From Rachicladosporium sp. CCFEE 5018 (taxonomy: Eukaryota > Ascomycota > Dothideomycetes > Cladosporiales > Cladosporiaceae), in the NCBI GenBank assembly GCA_002077045.2, contig KZ111150.1, forward strand, positions 676,024-740,023: 64,000 nucleotides of DNA, written 5' to 3'. Numbering within the stretch: the stretch's first letter is position 1; every line of letters starts with the position of its first letter. Shown here in pieces: positions 52,915-63,536 of the stretch. Position numbers and translations under genes: made by a program. The notes below the pieces were generated by a model. That model was given only the letters and a program-made list of their open reading frames with translations, ran no database searches and was not told the origin of the DNA.

Positions 52915-54050
52915 TCAGATTCCTGCGCCGCTCAGCATGCTCGCCAGGTCCGCTGCGTCCATGCACAGCTCACTCGCCTCTCTGCGCAAGCGCTCGACCA
53001 GCAACGCGCGCTTGCGCTGCATGCCAGCCTCCATACCCTCCAGTTCCTTACGCAGCCTCTCGCGTCCTGCATGAGCTGTGATCAGGTCTTTGTCGATGAT
53101 TGTGAGCTTTGCCTTAGCCCATGCTACTTCCTCCTCCATCTTACCCACGTTGGCTGCGAGCTTCGTGCGCTCAGCTATCAAACGCTCGTATTCGCCGTCA
53201 GCGGTCGCCTTGGCAGCCTTGACATTGCTGAAATCACCGAGCAGGTCGCGTGATGCGCTGCGTCGGGCCGTTGTAGTCTCCGCAGCACGTGATAGTGATG
53301 CTTCATGAACAGTATCCATAAGTTTGGTCTTGACGGAGCCATCGCCGTTTTGCGGCTTGTCGGGCACCTCCGGATCTTCCCCGTTGCGCAGACGCCGTCT
53401 CTTCGTGCGCGAGCGCGTGTCAACTTGGTCTTCGTCACCTTCGGTGCAGTCCTTGGGCTCGCTGCTGTTAACCTCGTCGAAGTCGTCGTCGCTTGTGTCG
53501 GGCGATGATGCGGAACGCTTACGAGTGCTCGAACGTCGAGACTCGAAGTTTCCAGCAGTTCCTTTGAGATGTCCATTCCTGATTTTTCCTGTGGGGAGTG
53601 GCTTGCCCGTAACGTGCTTCCAAACGCACAGCAGCCAGTGCCGATGAACGGTAGACCGCTCGACTGCCTTCACTCTCTCTAAGCCAGCCGATGTCGAGAG
53701 GGCTTTCTTATCGATGTTGGGATGCACCCAGTGGATGGCCTCAAAGTCTACTATCTTCAGCGTCCCCTTCGCAGTAAGTTGTTACATGTGCAAGCAGTGG
53801 TTGGTCGGGTCGTTGCGGTTGCGCATCTACGGCTCCATCCAGACCCACTTAGTAATATCCAGACACGCACTGTCGTCCTCAGCGCCGGTCCATCCAATGA
53901 TCACCCGCGTGATGCCTCTCCAACTGCCGAACTACCACCGTGAATCTCGGGAAGTTGTGAGAAGCACTCTTGCGGTACGAAGCTGACATCGCACGCGAGT
54001 ATGCCTTCCACGAGCGCCGCCGTTGCGTCGCCATTGCTGGTCGATTCCAT
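52915..54050 (-). pseudogene. Unrecognised coiled-coil family protein, paralog 3, broken 5' half
   Basis: The 5' half, from the ATG at 54050, opens with MESTSNGDATAALVEGILAC and QECFSQLPEIH, matching paralog 2, then ends at a TGA (53901-53903). The frame resumes one step over with ITRVIIGWTGAEDD and KWVWMEP, hits TAG (53827-53829) and TAA (53782-53784), and goes on with IVDFEAIHWVHPNIDKKA and HWLLCVWKHV. From about 53780 to 52915 it is open: a Ser/Arg/Asp-rich linker with KRRRLR, a coiled coil, and the end block RREASELCMDAADLASMLSG. No intron I can draw restores the 5' part. Probably a decayed paralog; the intact 3' part could still be made from another start. Confidence 0.6.
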
Positions 54051-54366
54051 GGTTATGCGTCGTTCTGGACGTTGGTAGGAATATTATGTGCGTAACTTAC
54101 AAGTCGCGGTTGCGGCCGAGAGCCGTACGTTTCGATTGGCGCAAGCCCTCGTTCATGCCGAGCAGGACTTTTGGTGTCCGTGGGCGGCAAACGCAAGCTG
54201 ATTCTCGAGACCTTCTCACGGTGCCAAGACATCTGAATCACAGTACAAGACTTTGACAGAAGGAGCGACCGACAGTGTGGGAACTCATGCCAAGCCCTTC
54301 GCCTGCACCAGGGGCCTGATTCTGTCGCGTGTGATGACGGAAGTGAAGGAAAGTTCAACCGCACCG

Positions 54367-55329
54367 CTACCGCCGAGCGATGGAAGATTGCACAAAACGC
54401 ATGCTGTCAGCAACGGGCTGCTCGGACGTGGGATGAAGTACACTCACCTTCGATACGACACTAGTCCACTGCGTGCACGCGACATCTGTGATCTCACATC
54501 TCCATCTCAGCTGTGCATCAACTCCCAGCACGTGGCCAAGCTCTGTCTCCTCCATAGGCCCCATACTCAATTCCGCTAGTCCCTCAATCATGCTCTCATC
54601 CATCTGGCCCCTCCGATCGCGTGCCGCCTGAAGCTTCGCTTTGTATGCCGCATTGAAGCGATCGTTATCATCCCAGATGGGCTGCCACATCACCTCGAGC
54701 ATCTCAGCATAGGCATCAGCAACGGGTCCGAGCACAGCATCCGCTTCGTGCTCCCTGCCGAGCCGTTGAAAGTCTTCACTTTTCTCGAAGCCATCGTACT
54801 CCGGCCATTGGGTGACGTATCCGTGCCAGTCGTCCAGGCAGTAAATTTGCTGAAGTCGGCGCGACCGAGCAGCCTTGGTGAACTCGTCAGGCTCACCACG
54901 CGTACGTTCGTGCTCTGTATTCTGGTCGTGCTCCGCTTCACACCTGGCCTCTAACTTAGGACTGCATGCTTATCAGTAAGGCTAGGGGGAGAGAGGTAAA
55001 TGGCATCATCAGGCCAGCTCTTACATATTCGGCATGCTAAAACTTGTGCGCCTCGACGTTGCGTGCTTCCGATTCGAAGATCTTGGTCCATTTAGCGAGG
55101 AGTGCCCTCTGCTCCGCTTGCTTTGCCTCTACATGCTGCGTGACTGACGTTACGAAGCCATGTACGGCCGTACGGTCGGTGTCGCTATGATTATAGTCAG
55201 TACGCGCCATCGAAGCGCCGCAATATGAGCTCACGTGTTGGGCTGCGGAGTGAACATCGCTAGAGCGCGAATCGCGTTCTCGACGGTCTGCTCGACGTCG
55301 AACAGGACCGAGTCGATTGTCTCGTTCAT
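54367..55329 (-). pseudogene. Unrecognised acidic helical protein, apparently frameshifted
   Basis: Read from the ATG at 55329: exon 55329-55235, intron 50 nt, exon from 55184, ending at a TAG (55037-55039) after 80 codons. One base later an ATG (55035) opens the other frame: exon 55035-55025, a 63-nt intron (GTAAGA donor, GCATGCAG end), then 54961-54367, 201 residues in all. The stop of the first part lies in AAGTTTTAGC: one T fewer would fuse both parts into one protein of about 281 residues, so a single gene with a 1-base frameshift is the simplest reading. Two overlapping genes are the alternative. The sequence is rich in Glu, Ala and Arg with helices such as RRLQQIYCLDDWHGYVTQW. A GTGAGT after SVVSK may be one more donor, so the 3' end is unsure. 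No family recognised. Confidence 0.5.
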
Positions 55330-55580
55330 CTTGCCGGTGTAACTGTCAATCTAGTATGTTCGTGTGGTGAAACATCACGCTCCTCTGCACTGATCCATAG
55401 ACACATCTCGCGGATGCCGCTACACAGGCGCTCGTGCTCTCACTAGTCTGCCAGCCTAGTCGAGTACCTCCCAGATGCAGCTTGTGATAGCATAGACGAT
55501 CTCGCAGTGAGCTGATATGAGTCAAGCAGGGTGATGTAGTGGTACATATCATACACTCACTGTACATATTCACAGTCATC

Positions 55581-56580
55581 TCATGACCGATCGATCTTAC
55601 CCTTCCAGTCCGCGATATGGTCATTGATGACCTTGGCAGCTGCAGGCACTGTGAAGTTCCGCCCGATCGCTTCGACGAAGTCACCGTCTGGGTCTAGAAT
55701 GTTGTCAGTGAAGTGAACCCGTCACTCTTCACGCCACTTTCACTCACCCATCAAATAGAAGTAAATACTATGATCCACCAGATAATCCTGCCCCGGCTTC
55801 ACATCCGCCGGCGTCGAAAAGTACACCCTGTACGCCTTACACACATCCTTAACCTGCTGCCACGTCCCCGTCAACCCCAAGACCTCCGGATGAAACTCCG
55901 CCAGATAGCTCTTCAACACCTGTGGCGTATCCCTCGCAGGATCACAAGTAATGAACACATTCCTCAGCACTCCCTCGCCATGCTTCTCTTTCACAGCCTC
56001 AATCATGCCTGCCATCTTGTCCAGCTCTTCGGGGCAGATGTCCGGGCAATGCGAGAAGCCGAAGTACACTAGGCTGTACTTGCCCTTCAAATTGTCGTTC
56101 GTGAAGGGCTCGTTGTTATGGTCTGTCAGGGTGAAGGGCCCGCCTACCAGCGGCTTGCCGATGCCTTTGTTTGCTTCTGCTATCCGGGCGCGGGACATGC
56201 GGGCTTTCTCGTAGCGGAAGTAGAAGGTCAGACCGCCGCCGGCGAGGAGGAAGAGGAGGCCGGCTTGCCAGGAGAAGGGCTGCATGGTCTTTGTCAGTAG
56301 ATGTACCACAGACACCGAGATAAGATATGCTCACGCCAGACTTGCTGCGAGACCTTGCCTCCTCAACTGTCTTGTACGTCCGAAGATGCTGAGGACTTCG
56401 TGTTGATAGCTCTTGTCCATTCCGGGCTCGCCATACTATTCGTGAGGTCGGGCCGCTCATACCACTCGATCGAGATTGATGCGGGAATGAGGCGAGCGTT
56501 CGTCGAGTCTGGAGTGCGGCGCATTGCCTACAAATACTTCGATCCGCTAGACGCAAAGTCCTGGAGAATGGGGCTGCCAT
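55581..56580 (-). CDS. SCO1: Cytochrome c oxidase copper chaperone Sco1
   Basis: Inner-membrane thioredoxin-fold protein that delivers copper to the CuA site of cytochrome c oxidase subunit 2. Exons on the minus strand: 56580-56335, 56279-55748 and 55693-55581, giving 296 residues. Residues 1 to about 60 are an Arg/Ser-rich mitochondrial presequence. A membrane helix (AGLLFLLAGGGLTFYF) lies at about 88-103. The copper ligands are Cys160 and Cys164 in SHCPDICPEE and His252 in LVDHSIYFY. Length and motifs fit the family. An in-frame ATG in the first intron makes a shorter frame appear, but it would lose the presequence. Confidence 0.95.
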
Positions 56581-56924
56581 CGCTATGGATGAAGAAGGTA
56601 GTGTGAAGGTGTGGTGCGCAGAATATGTTACTGCTGGCACCCATGCATAAAGTGTACATGACGAAGCCGGAGGTGAAGAGCTCGGGCCACCATGTCGTCT
56701 CGATGAAGATGTCGAGTCGAACACTGGGCCAGAGATTAAGATCTTTCGGCCTGTCATCATGGCATTGGCACCAGTTGAGAAGGCACTGACGAGAGAAGCG
56801 TTGGGTTCACAACATTAACATTAACACCATCGCTAGGTACAGCCGGACCGTTCCCCAGTATGCCAATATGTACAACACGATTAGACAAAGTAAATTACGA
56901 GACTCGTGACCCTCCCTCCTTTTT
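56581..56924. other. Intergenic region upstream of SCO1
   Basis: 344 bp between SCO1 start and the stop of the MFS gene, both on the minus strand. No gene or motif seen. Confidence 0.4.
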
Positions 56925-58967
56925 CTATCCAGCAGCAAACTGACTCTTCGCCCTCAGTCGTTGCCCATACCACCACAGCAAGCAAGGCACAGGCACACCC
57001 ACCGCCAGCCCTACAAACGCCAGCACACTGTTACCCCAACCGTACCCGAGCGCACCATACATCGCAGGCGCGAACAGCGGGAACGCGAACCCGCCCAAAC
57101 TCCTCAGCACAGTCGTAGCAGCCATAGCACTAGCCGCATACCTCGTGTACGCATCGATCAAGTAAGTCTGACAGCATTGGAACACCATCTGGTTGCCCGC
57201 TGCGAAGATTGCAGCTCCAATGTTAGGCACAATCCAATGTAAACGAGCTTGCGCAGACCAGCCGTACAGGAACAGTCCGATGGGCACCAGAATTGCGCCG
57301 GGAACCATGAGAGGTACACGGAACTCTGAGCGACCTTTGCCGTCTGCGGACTTGGCTTTGAGGCTTTTGTATATTTTGTCTGCGGTCTTGGCTGCGATTT
57401 GCGTACCGATCACGAAGCCGACGGCGAGGGAGATGTAGTTCAGGCCGCCGATCTGCGTGGACTCTTTGTAGATGCTGTTTGGACCCGACCAGAGGGCGGG
57501 GAAGGATGCGAGCATAAGATAGAGTACACCATAGACGTAGCCAATGTACAAGGCCATGATCTGCACGATTGGCTGAGTGAGGAGTAGGCGGAAGGGTCGC
57601 TCGAAAGCGGTGCGCAGATGGGTTGAGAGCTTGCGGTTGGGCGTTTCGAACTCGGTGTGCAGGTCCTTGTTACCGGTAGCCTTGATGAGGCGCGACTTCT
57701 TCTGACGAAGAATTTCAGCGGCGTACGTCTCTTTCAGGAAGAACACGCCGATGATCTGAATGACAATCGCGGCTATGCAAGTCGAGTAGAAGACCCAGCG
57801 CCAGCTGACGTTGCCCGCGATGAAGGCACCTGCGATAGGTCCGATGGCGGGACCGAGGAGAGGCATGAGTGAGTACATTGCCATGGCCTTGCCACGCTCC
57901 TGTGGCATCCACAGATCGCCCAGCACACCACCGCCGATTCCGAGCGGCGCACTGCCACCCAGTCCTGAGAGGAAGCGAAAGGCGATCATCTGGTTGTTAT
58001 TCTGTGCGAAGCCGCAGGCAAGGTTGAAGGCGAAGTAGACCATGCCACTGACTTGGAGGACAATTCTTCGGCCGTACAGCTCTGACATTGGCCCGATGAA
58101 GAGCGGTCCGACCGCGAAAGCCAGAATGAACACTGACATGGCGAGCGGAACCTGTCCAGACTCGGGATTCAGTCCGAAGTCTCTGGCAATGTCTTGTAGC
58201 GCAGGCGCAATCATGGAACTTGACACTGGCGAGATGAACGTAAACAACGACACCGTAATCGTAGCAGCCCACTTCATCTTCCTTGTCCAATTCTTGGGGT
58301 TCATCGGATCGTCCGGTCCATCCCAAGTAACCAGGTTGTGGTCTTTCTCGCTCCTCTTCGATCTCGTCGAAGCACCCCTCTGCAGCTTGCTTCCCTTCCC
58401 AGACTTATTCCGCAAGATCGAGATCTCCCCGAACGTAGCTCCATCACTGTCTTGCGGCAATGGCCAATCGCCCTCCTCATCCTCATACCACTCGTCCTCA
58501 CTCGGCGCGTCATGGCCGTAATCGTGCACTGCACCAGCGTAGAAATCCAAGTCTGAAACGAGCAAGTGCAAGTCCACGATACTCTCTCGTGGCAAATTCC
58601 GATTGCTTCTGCGTGACGCGCCACGTGAGACAGCGCCGCCTCCTTCCTCGTCGCGTGCGGAAGTGTACCACTTGGGCGGTTTTCGCGTGGACGCATTCCT
58701 TATGGGCGCGTAATTGGATTGCTCAGCGTCTACCTCTCTCGAAATCCAGGGGAACTCATCTACACTTAATGGTCGTAACCGCGCGCGCTCCATGTCGGAT
58801 ACCGGCCGCGAGGGCATTTGCTCTGTCATGCTGTATGTATCTTCAGTACCCCAAGTATGCGTTGATCGTATCGTCTGCCAGGACTTATGAGGGTGGCGGC
58901 CGTAGGGATCAGGAGTAGAATTACCACCATTGCCATTGCCTCCAGGCGGCGGAGGTGTACCAGCCAT
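56925..58967 (-). CDS. DHA1-type MFS multidrug/polyamine exporter
   Basis: Plasma-membrane drug:H+ antiporter-1-type transporter with 12 spans. One exon, 680 residues from the ATG at 58967; the upstream frame begins at non-ATG codons. Residues 1 to about 235 are a long cytosolic tail rich in Ser, Arg and acidic residues. The transporter part opens with DGPDDPMNPKNW, the usual entry motif of this group. Motif A reads GPMSELYGRRIVL after helix 2, and motif C is in GPAIGPIAGAFI followed by NVSWRWVFY. Relatives include fungal exporters of drugs, toxins and polyamines; the substrate is unknown. The N-terminal tail is longer than usual (100-150 residues) and carries possible phosphosites. Confidence 0.9.
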   Translation of the reverse strand: MAGTPPPPGGNGNGGNSTPDPYGRHPHKSWQTIRSTHTWGTEDTYSMTEQMPSRPVSDMERARLRPLSVDEFPWISREVDAEQSNYAPIRNASTRKPPKWYTSARDEEGGGAVSRGASRRSNRNLPRESIVDLHLLVSDLDFYAGAVHDYGHDAPSEDEWYEDEEGDWPLPQDSDGATFGEISILRNKSGKGSKLQRGASTRSKRSEKDHNLVTWDGPDDPMNPKNWTRKMKWAATITVSLFTFISPVSSSMIAPALQDIARDFGLNPESGQVPLAMSVFILAFAVGPLFIGPMSELYGRRIVLQVSGMVYFAFNLACGFAQNNNQMIAFRFLSGLGGSAPLGIGGGVLGDLWMPQERGKAMAMYSLMPLLGPAIGPIAGAFIAGNVSWRWVFYSTCIAAIVIQIIGVFFLKETYAAEILRQKKSRLIKATGNKDLHTEFETPNRKLSTHLRTAFERPFRLLLTQPIVQIMALYIGYVYGVLYLMLASFPALWSGPNSIYKESTQIGGLNYISLAVGFVIGTQIAAKTADKIYKSLKAKSADGKGRSEFRVPLMVPGAILVPIGLFLYGWSAQARLHWIVPNIGAAIFAAGNQMVFQCCQTYLIDAYTRYAASAMAATTVLRSLGGFAFPLFAPAMYGALGYGWGNSVLAFVGLAVGVPVPCLLWWYGQRLRAKSQFAAG

Positions 58968-60379
58968 GCTCGCGGTAGCACAGAGGGAGGGGACGATATG
59001 GAAGGCGCGAACACAGACGATAAGGGGAGAAAAGTGACAGTAAATCGAAACGCCGGTGCAGCAGGAGCTGCGGGCACTGGCGCGGTTTTGATGAGCGACC
59101 AATCTACGGGGTCCACGGTAGGGCGGAGCGGACCATCCTCCTACGCTGGCTCTGCCTCAGCTCAGACCAGACTACGGCTTTACGGGGATCTGCACACGAG
59201 GCTTCGCGAGTACGGCCACGCCTGTGGTCGTACCGGTGCCATGTAGAATGCGAGGTCATCGTGCTGTGCTAGCTTTGCGACTCCCACGGTAGCCCTCATG
59301 TGGTATGACGGAGGATTGGCACGCGAGCTGAGGAGCTTTATTGGCCTGGTTTGCGCTCGATAGGGTTGGGTCGTGCGCTAGGTGGCGCTATTTTGGGCGA
59401 TGTGAGATCCTGATCGGCGCAAGCTTCGAGGCTTGTGAAGTGGAGAGCCGAAGAGAGGCTTGGCAGTGGACGGATGGAGATGAATGGGAAATGTTCGGCA
59501 TCATGAAGTTGGTATGCATCTCGAGAAATTCGTGCTGCGCTCGAGTGCTTCTATCAACCCATCCCATCACTGACACCGCCCAGGGAAGTTACAATGGAGA
59601 TGTTATCGAGAGGTATCGAGTCCACCTGCAATGCTCCGAACAACAATATTGAGATGAACTGATACCGGGCACTCCCGCTGAGCTCCGCCATCGGAAGGAG
59701 CATCTCGAGAGATCCGACCTCATCCTTCGTGTTGCATCGCCGCAGAGCCTCGTGACGAGACGCAGTCAGCATGTATACTCCGCCGCATCCTCTGCTATGC
59801 TCACACCGCTTTGTCGATCATCTGGGCACGGGGTTGAGTGCCTTTGTCGGCCTTCGATACATGCCTGCGTCGTCGACTAGGTAAGTATTGTCAGGAGCTT
59901 CCGTGTATCACGCGTCAAAAGTACGACTCGCTACACAAGCCGTCGCTCTCCGGGGGGAGTATGCTTTTCTTAAGCTCTGATCAATTGCACCACGAGTGTC
60001 GTTTTGTCCTCTGGCGCCTGTGGGAGACTGTCAAATCTAGATCGGACACGTCAACGTGCTCTCAAGGTCTCTCCGCGGTCCCTTCGATGGAATTACCATA
60101 CCCGCAGTGCAGAATACAGATGCTCAGGAACTATGGCTATCCATGGGGAGTCCTGAGAGAAACGATAAGTACAGAGATCTCGCGAGATGATGAACTTTCG
60201 TACCAAACGTACTTCTTCTATGCTACCGGTCATTCCCACTATATGCTTGCAAGTAAACCCCCTCGCTAGATCTGGGGTAGACACGTCCCCCCGAACGCCT
60301 GCGTCGCTGCACGCGCAGAATCCCGCAGATCTCCCTAGTTTAGCCGACTCCATCGTAACACCCATATATCAAGCGAGGC
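58968..60379. other. 1.4-kb intergenic region
   Basis: Between the MFS start and the GH64 stop. The longest frame (59838-60269, plus, 143 codons) resembles nothing known. I see no RNA gene or repeat. Confidence 0.45.
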
Positions 60380-62002
60380 TTACGGCGCGGACACCAGGAC
60401 CGTCGTAGTCTGCACCACGATCGCAGTCTCCACCTTCGTCACGGTCACCCATGACGTGTGCATCGCCCCGCCGTTGACCGGCTTTTTCAATATTTCTGAT
60501 GCCGCCAATGGATGCTCCACGCCCTTGTCCTGCATAGAAAGCGTCAGAGTGGCCGGCGAGGGTGTAGATGCACCAGTAGAGGACTTGATGGTCGAGTCTG
60601 CGGCGGAAGGCGACGCTGGAGTTGTGACAATGCTAGAGTATGCCGTGGGTGTGCTTGCCGAATTCGCACTGCTGCCCAACGACAGAATCGCAGGTGAGAA
60701 AGCTACAGCTGTGTACGGCGACGGTGACGCTACCGGTCCAGTGCCTTGTCCTGCCCGTCCACCGACGAATATCGTGAGCTCAGTGACGTCTTTCATCCCA
60801 ACGAGACCAGCGACCTCCGGACCCATGATCGCAGCCTTTACGTCGTCGACGGGAAAAGCGTAGCCTCTGCCATCTTGCGGGACAGCGTGCACAGCCTTGG
60901 CGTACTCGTTGAATATCTGATCGGTCTGGTAGTACATGCTAGCCGGCTGTGAAGGCTGACACATGCCGCCCGGCAGAAGCAATGTCCCGCGATGAAAGGC
61001 AGCGCAAAGCCTCGATCCAATATGGCCGTGCGCGTTATTCGCGCCAGTGAAAGGACCGCCGACGCAGCCCCAGATGTGATCACTGAGAGGCTTCGAAAAC
61101 GGTTGGGAGATACCATCACAGATCATTGTGCTGCTGTCAGCGTCCATGCGACAAGTCACGTTACCGTATGCGACTGACTGCAGGTCGAACGTAATGCCGT
61201 CCTTGGCGATCAAATTCCAAACTGCGTCAATTGTGGTGTTCCAGTATCCATTGAACAGCGTCGCATTGCCGTGCATAGGGCTTGCGACTTGATATACCGC
61301 GCCCTTATCGTCATGTTTGCAAAGTGAGGACCACGGAAAAGCGGAGGTTTCCTCAGCTGTCTTGAGGCGCTGGCATACTCGTGCCGCGCCATCGGCAGGC
61401 ATGCTCTCGATCGTCATATTGTCGGTCTTCGACTTCAACTCGAATGGTGAGGCGAGGCCGACGTAGTCCACGAAGCTGGGATTCGCCCAGACCATGCCGT
61501 CAGCTCCTTGGTTGACCTCGATGAAACCCGACTTTCCCGATTCGCAGCTCGGGTTGGTCAGCGAGTAGCTATCCTCGGTGCGAATTGCCCAGAATTCCAT
61601 TTCGCCTTCGGCGAAGTACACACGAGCATTCGAAAGTGGGAAGTCTACGGGCACCGACGTCGTAACCTCTGGCGCACCGAGAAGGATGCCGCAGTCCGAC
61701 GGCACTCTTTCAGGAACGTAGAGCTTCGCCGGACTTGGAACGAATATTGCGCCGGTATTCGTGACCAGGATCGATTGATTGGTCTGGAGGTCCACCGTTG
61801 TTATGTACGCGTAGACATTGTTGCTGGGCAAGCCGTTCACCAGCTTCAGCGTCAGAGGCACGACGGCATCTCGGGCGGCTATGAAAGGAGGCTGAGGGAG
61901 AAGCTCGAGGTCCGGGGTTGGCGTAGATGGCGTAGCGGATGAAATCGTGGTATGTAGCAAGAGAAAGCAGAGGCCAAGACCGAAGGACTTGAAGCCTGCC
62001 AT
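60380..62002 (-). CDS. GH64 beta-1,3-glucanase (thaumatin-like fold)
   Basis: Secreted glycoside hydrolase of family 64, which cuts laminarin-type beta-1,3-glucan. One exon, 540 residues from the ATG at 62002. Residues 1-23 are a signal peptide. The catalytic module spans about 45-400 and starts VPLTLKLVNGLPSNNVYAYI; typical blocks include VDFVGL-like SFVDYVGLASPFEL, SPMHGNATLFNGYWN and HGHIGSRLCAAFHRGTLL. Cys pairs suggest disulphides. From about 415 on there is a Ser/Thr/Pro-rich, likely O-glycosylated tail ending in a Val/Thr-rich segment. That tail lacks a clear GPI site. Roles in wall remodelling or attack on other fungi are family knowledge. I cannot name the catalytic Glu/Asp pair with certainty. 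Confidence 0.88.
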   Translation of the reverse strand: MAGFKSFGLGLCFLLLHTTISSATPSTPTPDLELLPQPPFIAARDAVVPLTLKLVNGLPSNNVYAYITTVDLQTNQSILVTNTGAIFVPSPAKLYVPERVPSDCGILLGAPEVTTSVPVDFPLSNARVYFAEGEMEFWAIRTEDSYSLTNPSCESGKSGFIEVNQGADGMVWANPSFVDYVGLASPFELKSKTDNMTIESMPADGAARVCQRLKTAEETSAFPWSSLCKHDDKGAVYQVASPMHGNATLFNGYWNTTIDAVWNLIAKDGITFDLQSVAYGNVTCRMDADSSTMICDGISQPFSKPLSDHIWGCVGGPFTGANNAHGHIGSRLCAAFHRGTLLLPGGMCQPSQPASMYYQTDQIFNEYAKAVHAVPQDGRGYAFPVDDVKAAIMGPEVAGLVGMKDVTELTIFVGGRAGQGTGPVASPSPYTAVAFSPAILSLGSSANSASTPTAYSSIVTTPASPSAADSTIKSSTGASTPSPATLTLSMQDKGVEHPLAASEILKKPVNGGAMHTSWVTVTKVETAIVVQTTTVLVSAP

Positions 62003-63536
62003 GCCGGCGAGCCCAGACGAAGGAATCCAGCTGCGTCAGAAATTTCGATCGACCTTTTTCTGTGCCTAATAGCGGTGCTATACGATGGCGAAGTCCTTGA
62101 TGCTGTTCATTTTAATATGATACTGTCCAAGCTGTCGATTGTGAAGACACCCGAAGACACGAGGGGCAATGTGCCTCCAGCGAGTTCGGATAGAGGTGCG
62201 AGGGCTTAGTAAGTCCCAGTGGGCCAGTTGAATATGGATGCGAAGATGAGTGGTACAGCTCTGTGGCAAATTGGAGAGCATATATGAATTCTTGCGATGC
62301 GCTGGCCAAGTTTGCTGAACAACAAAGCAGCGCACGAGGTAGAGTCAAGGCCTAACATGTGTCTGGAAATGTTTGCGGATGTGACTTATGCCATCACCGA
62401 CCTAATTGATACCGGTGCTAGCGTCATAAGCCGTGAAGCCACAGCGTAGAGTGCGAAATCCATTGTGCGCTTGCAGGCTCTGCGTCTGAGAGTGCGGAGG
62501 CGATGTAGTCCCATCGCGCCTCTTGCGAGTCGCATACCCATTCTGCGGAAGCTCTTGTTGAGATGCCGAGTGGCCAGTACTAGGTACGATTGGATAGAGG
62601 TAACAAAGTAAGAAAGAAAAGTGGATCAACGAATGGCACAGCGCTGTTTGGTAAGCGACTATACCTTGTGCTCTCAGACGACGATTCCCCCGAGATGCTG
62701 TGCATCGTCGTTATTTTGGAGACAGGGACAAAGTAATACATACCGCTGCCAGAGGGAGTGCTCGAGCCGCGGTCAGCATCGTTTCACTGTTAAGCCCACC
62801 TAGCATTGACAGATCCGGGAAATCTCGACTCGTGTCTCATGTCTATCTCGACTAATGTTCGACAACTGACGAGCCCTGCCCGTCCCACCCCCGGCTTGTT
62901 TCGATTGGGCGCGCTGTCTGCATTTCGGAGGGAGTGTGAGATAATAGTCCTCGTGTGAGAGGAGAGCTGCAATCGGGCAAAGCTGAGCAAGCTCATCGCC
63001 CGTGTGAAATGGCTGGCCATAAAGCAATCTTGGGCGCATCCACCAGTGAAGATGCGTCCTGTCTAGTTTTCCTATACGACCTCTTCGCCCGTCCACTGGC
63101 GTATCGTGTGGGACAGAAGAGCATCGCAAGCACGAAGAACACGAGAACATGGAGAAGTTGAAGTCGTCGCGGCTGAACCTTGGCTTGGCAGCCCCTTCTC
63201 ATCCATCTTGACGCCGGATTGTTCTGCCATTCGAGCATCAGCATACTACACTGACCATATCGAGCCTTGACGCGATCGGTCTATCGAGCTGTATATGATC
63301 TCCCAAGTTGCATGATCATCTCCCAAATCGCTTTTCGATCTGTTATAATCGCAAGCGGTGATCGTACGCAGCGACCGCCCTCACGCGGGACCGGGCTAGC
63401 TCGTTGCGAGGACGTTCATCCGCATCATATACAAGTATGTAGCAGACGATCTTCACATCGCTAGGATTCGCTCGAAGTCACGCTCACATCTGGAGACACT
63501 CAGCCAGGATCAACGACTCCGCGCCTGCAGCCAAGT
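62003..63536. other. 1.5-kb intergenic region
   Basis: Divergent promoters of the GH64 gene and the methyltransferase gene. Small frames on both strands are not convincing and no RNA gene or repeat is seen. Confidence 0.45.

Noticed and set aside
59838..60269. 143-codon plus-strand frame
   Set aside because: No recognisable domain, odd composition, no context support.
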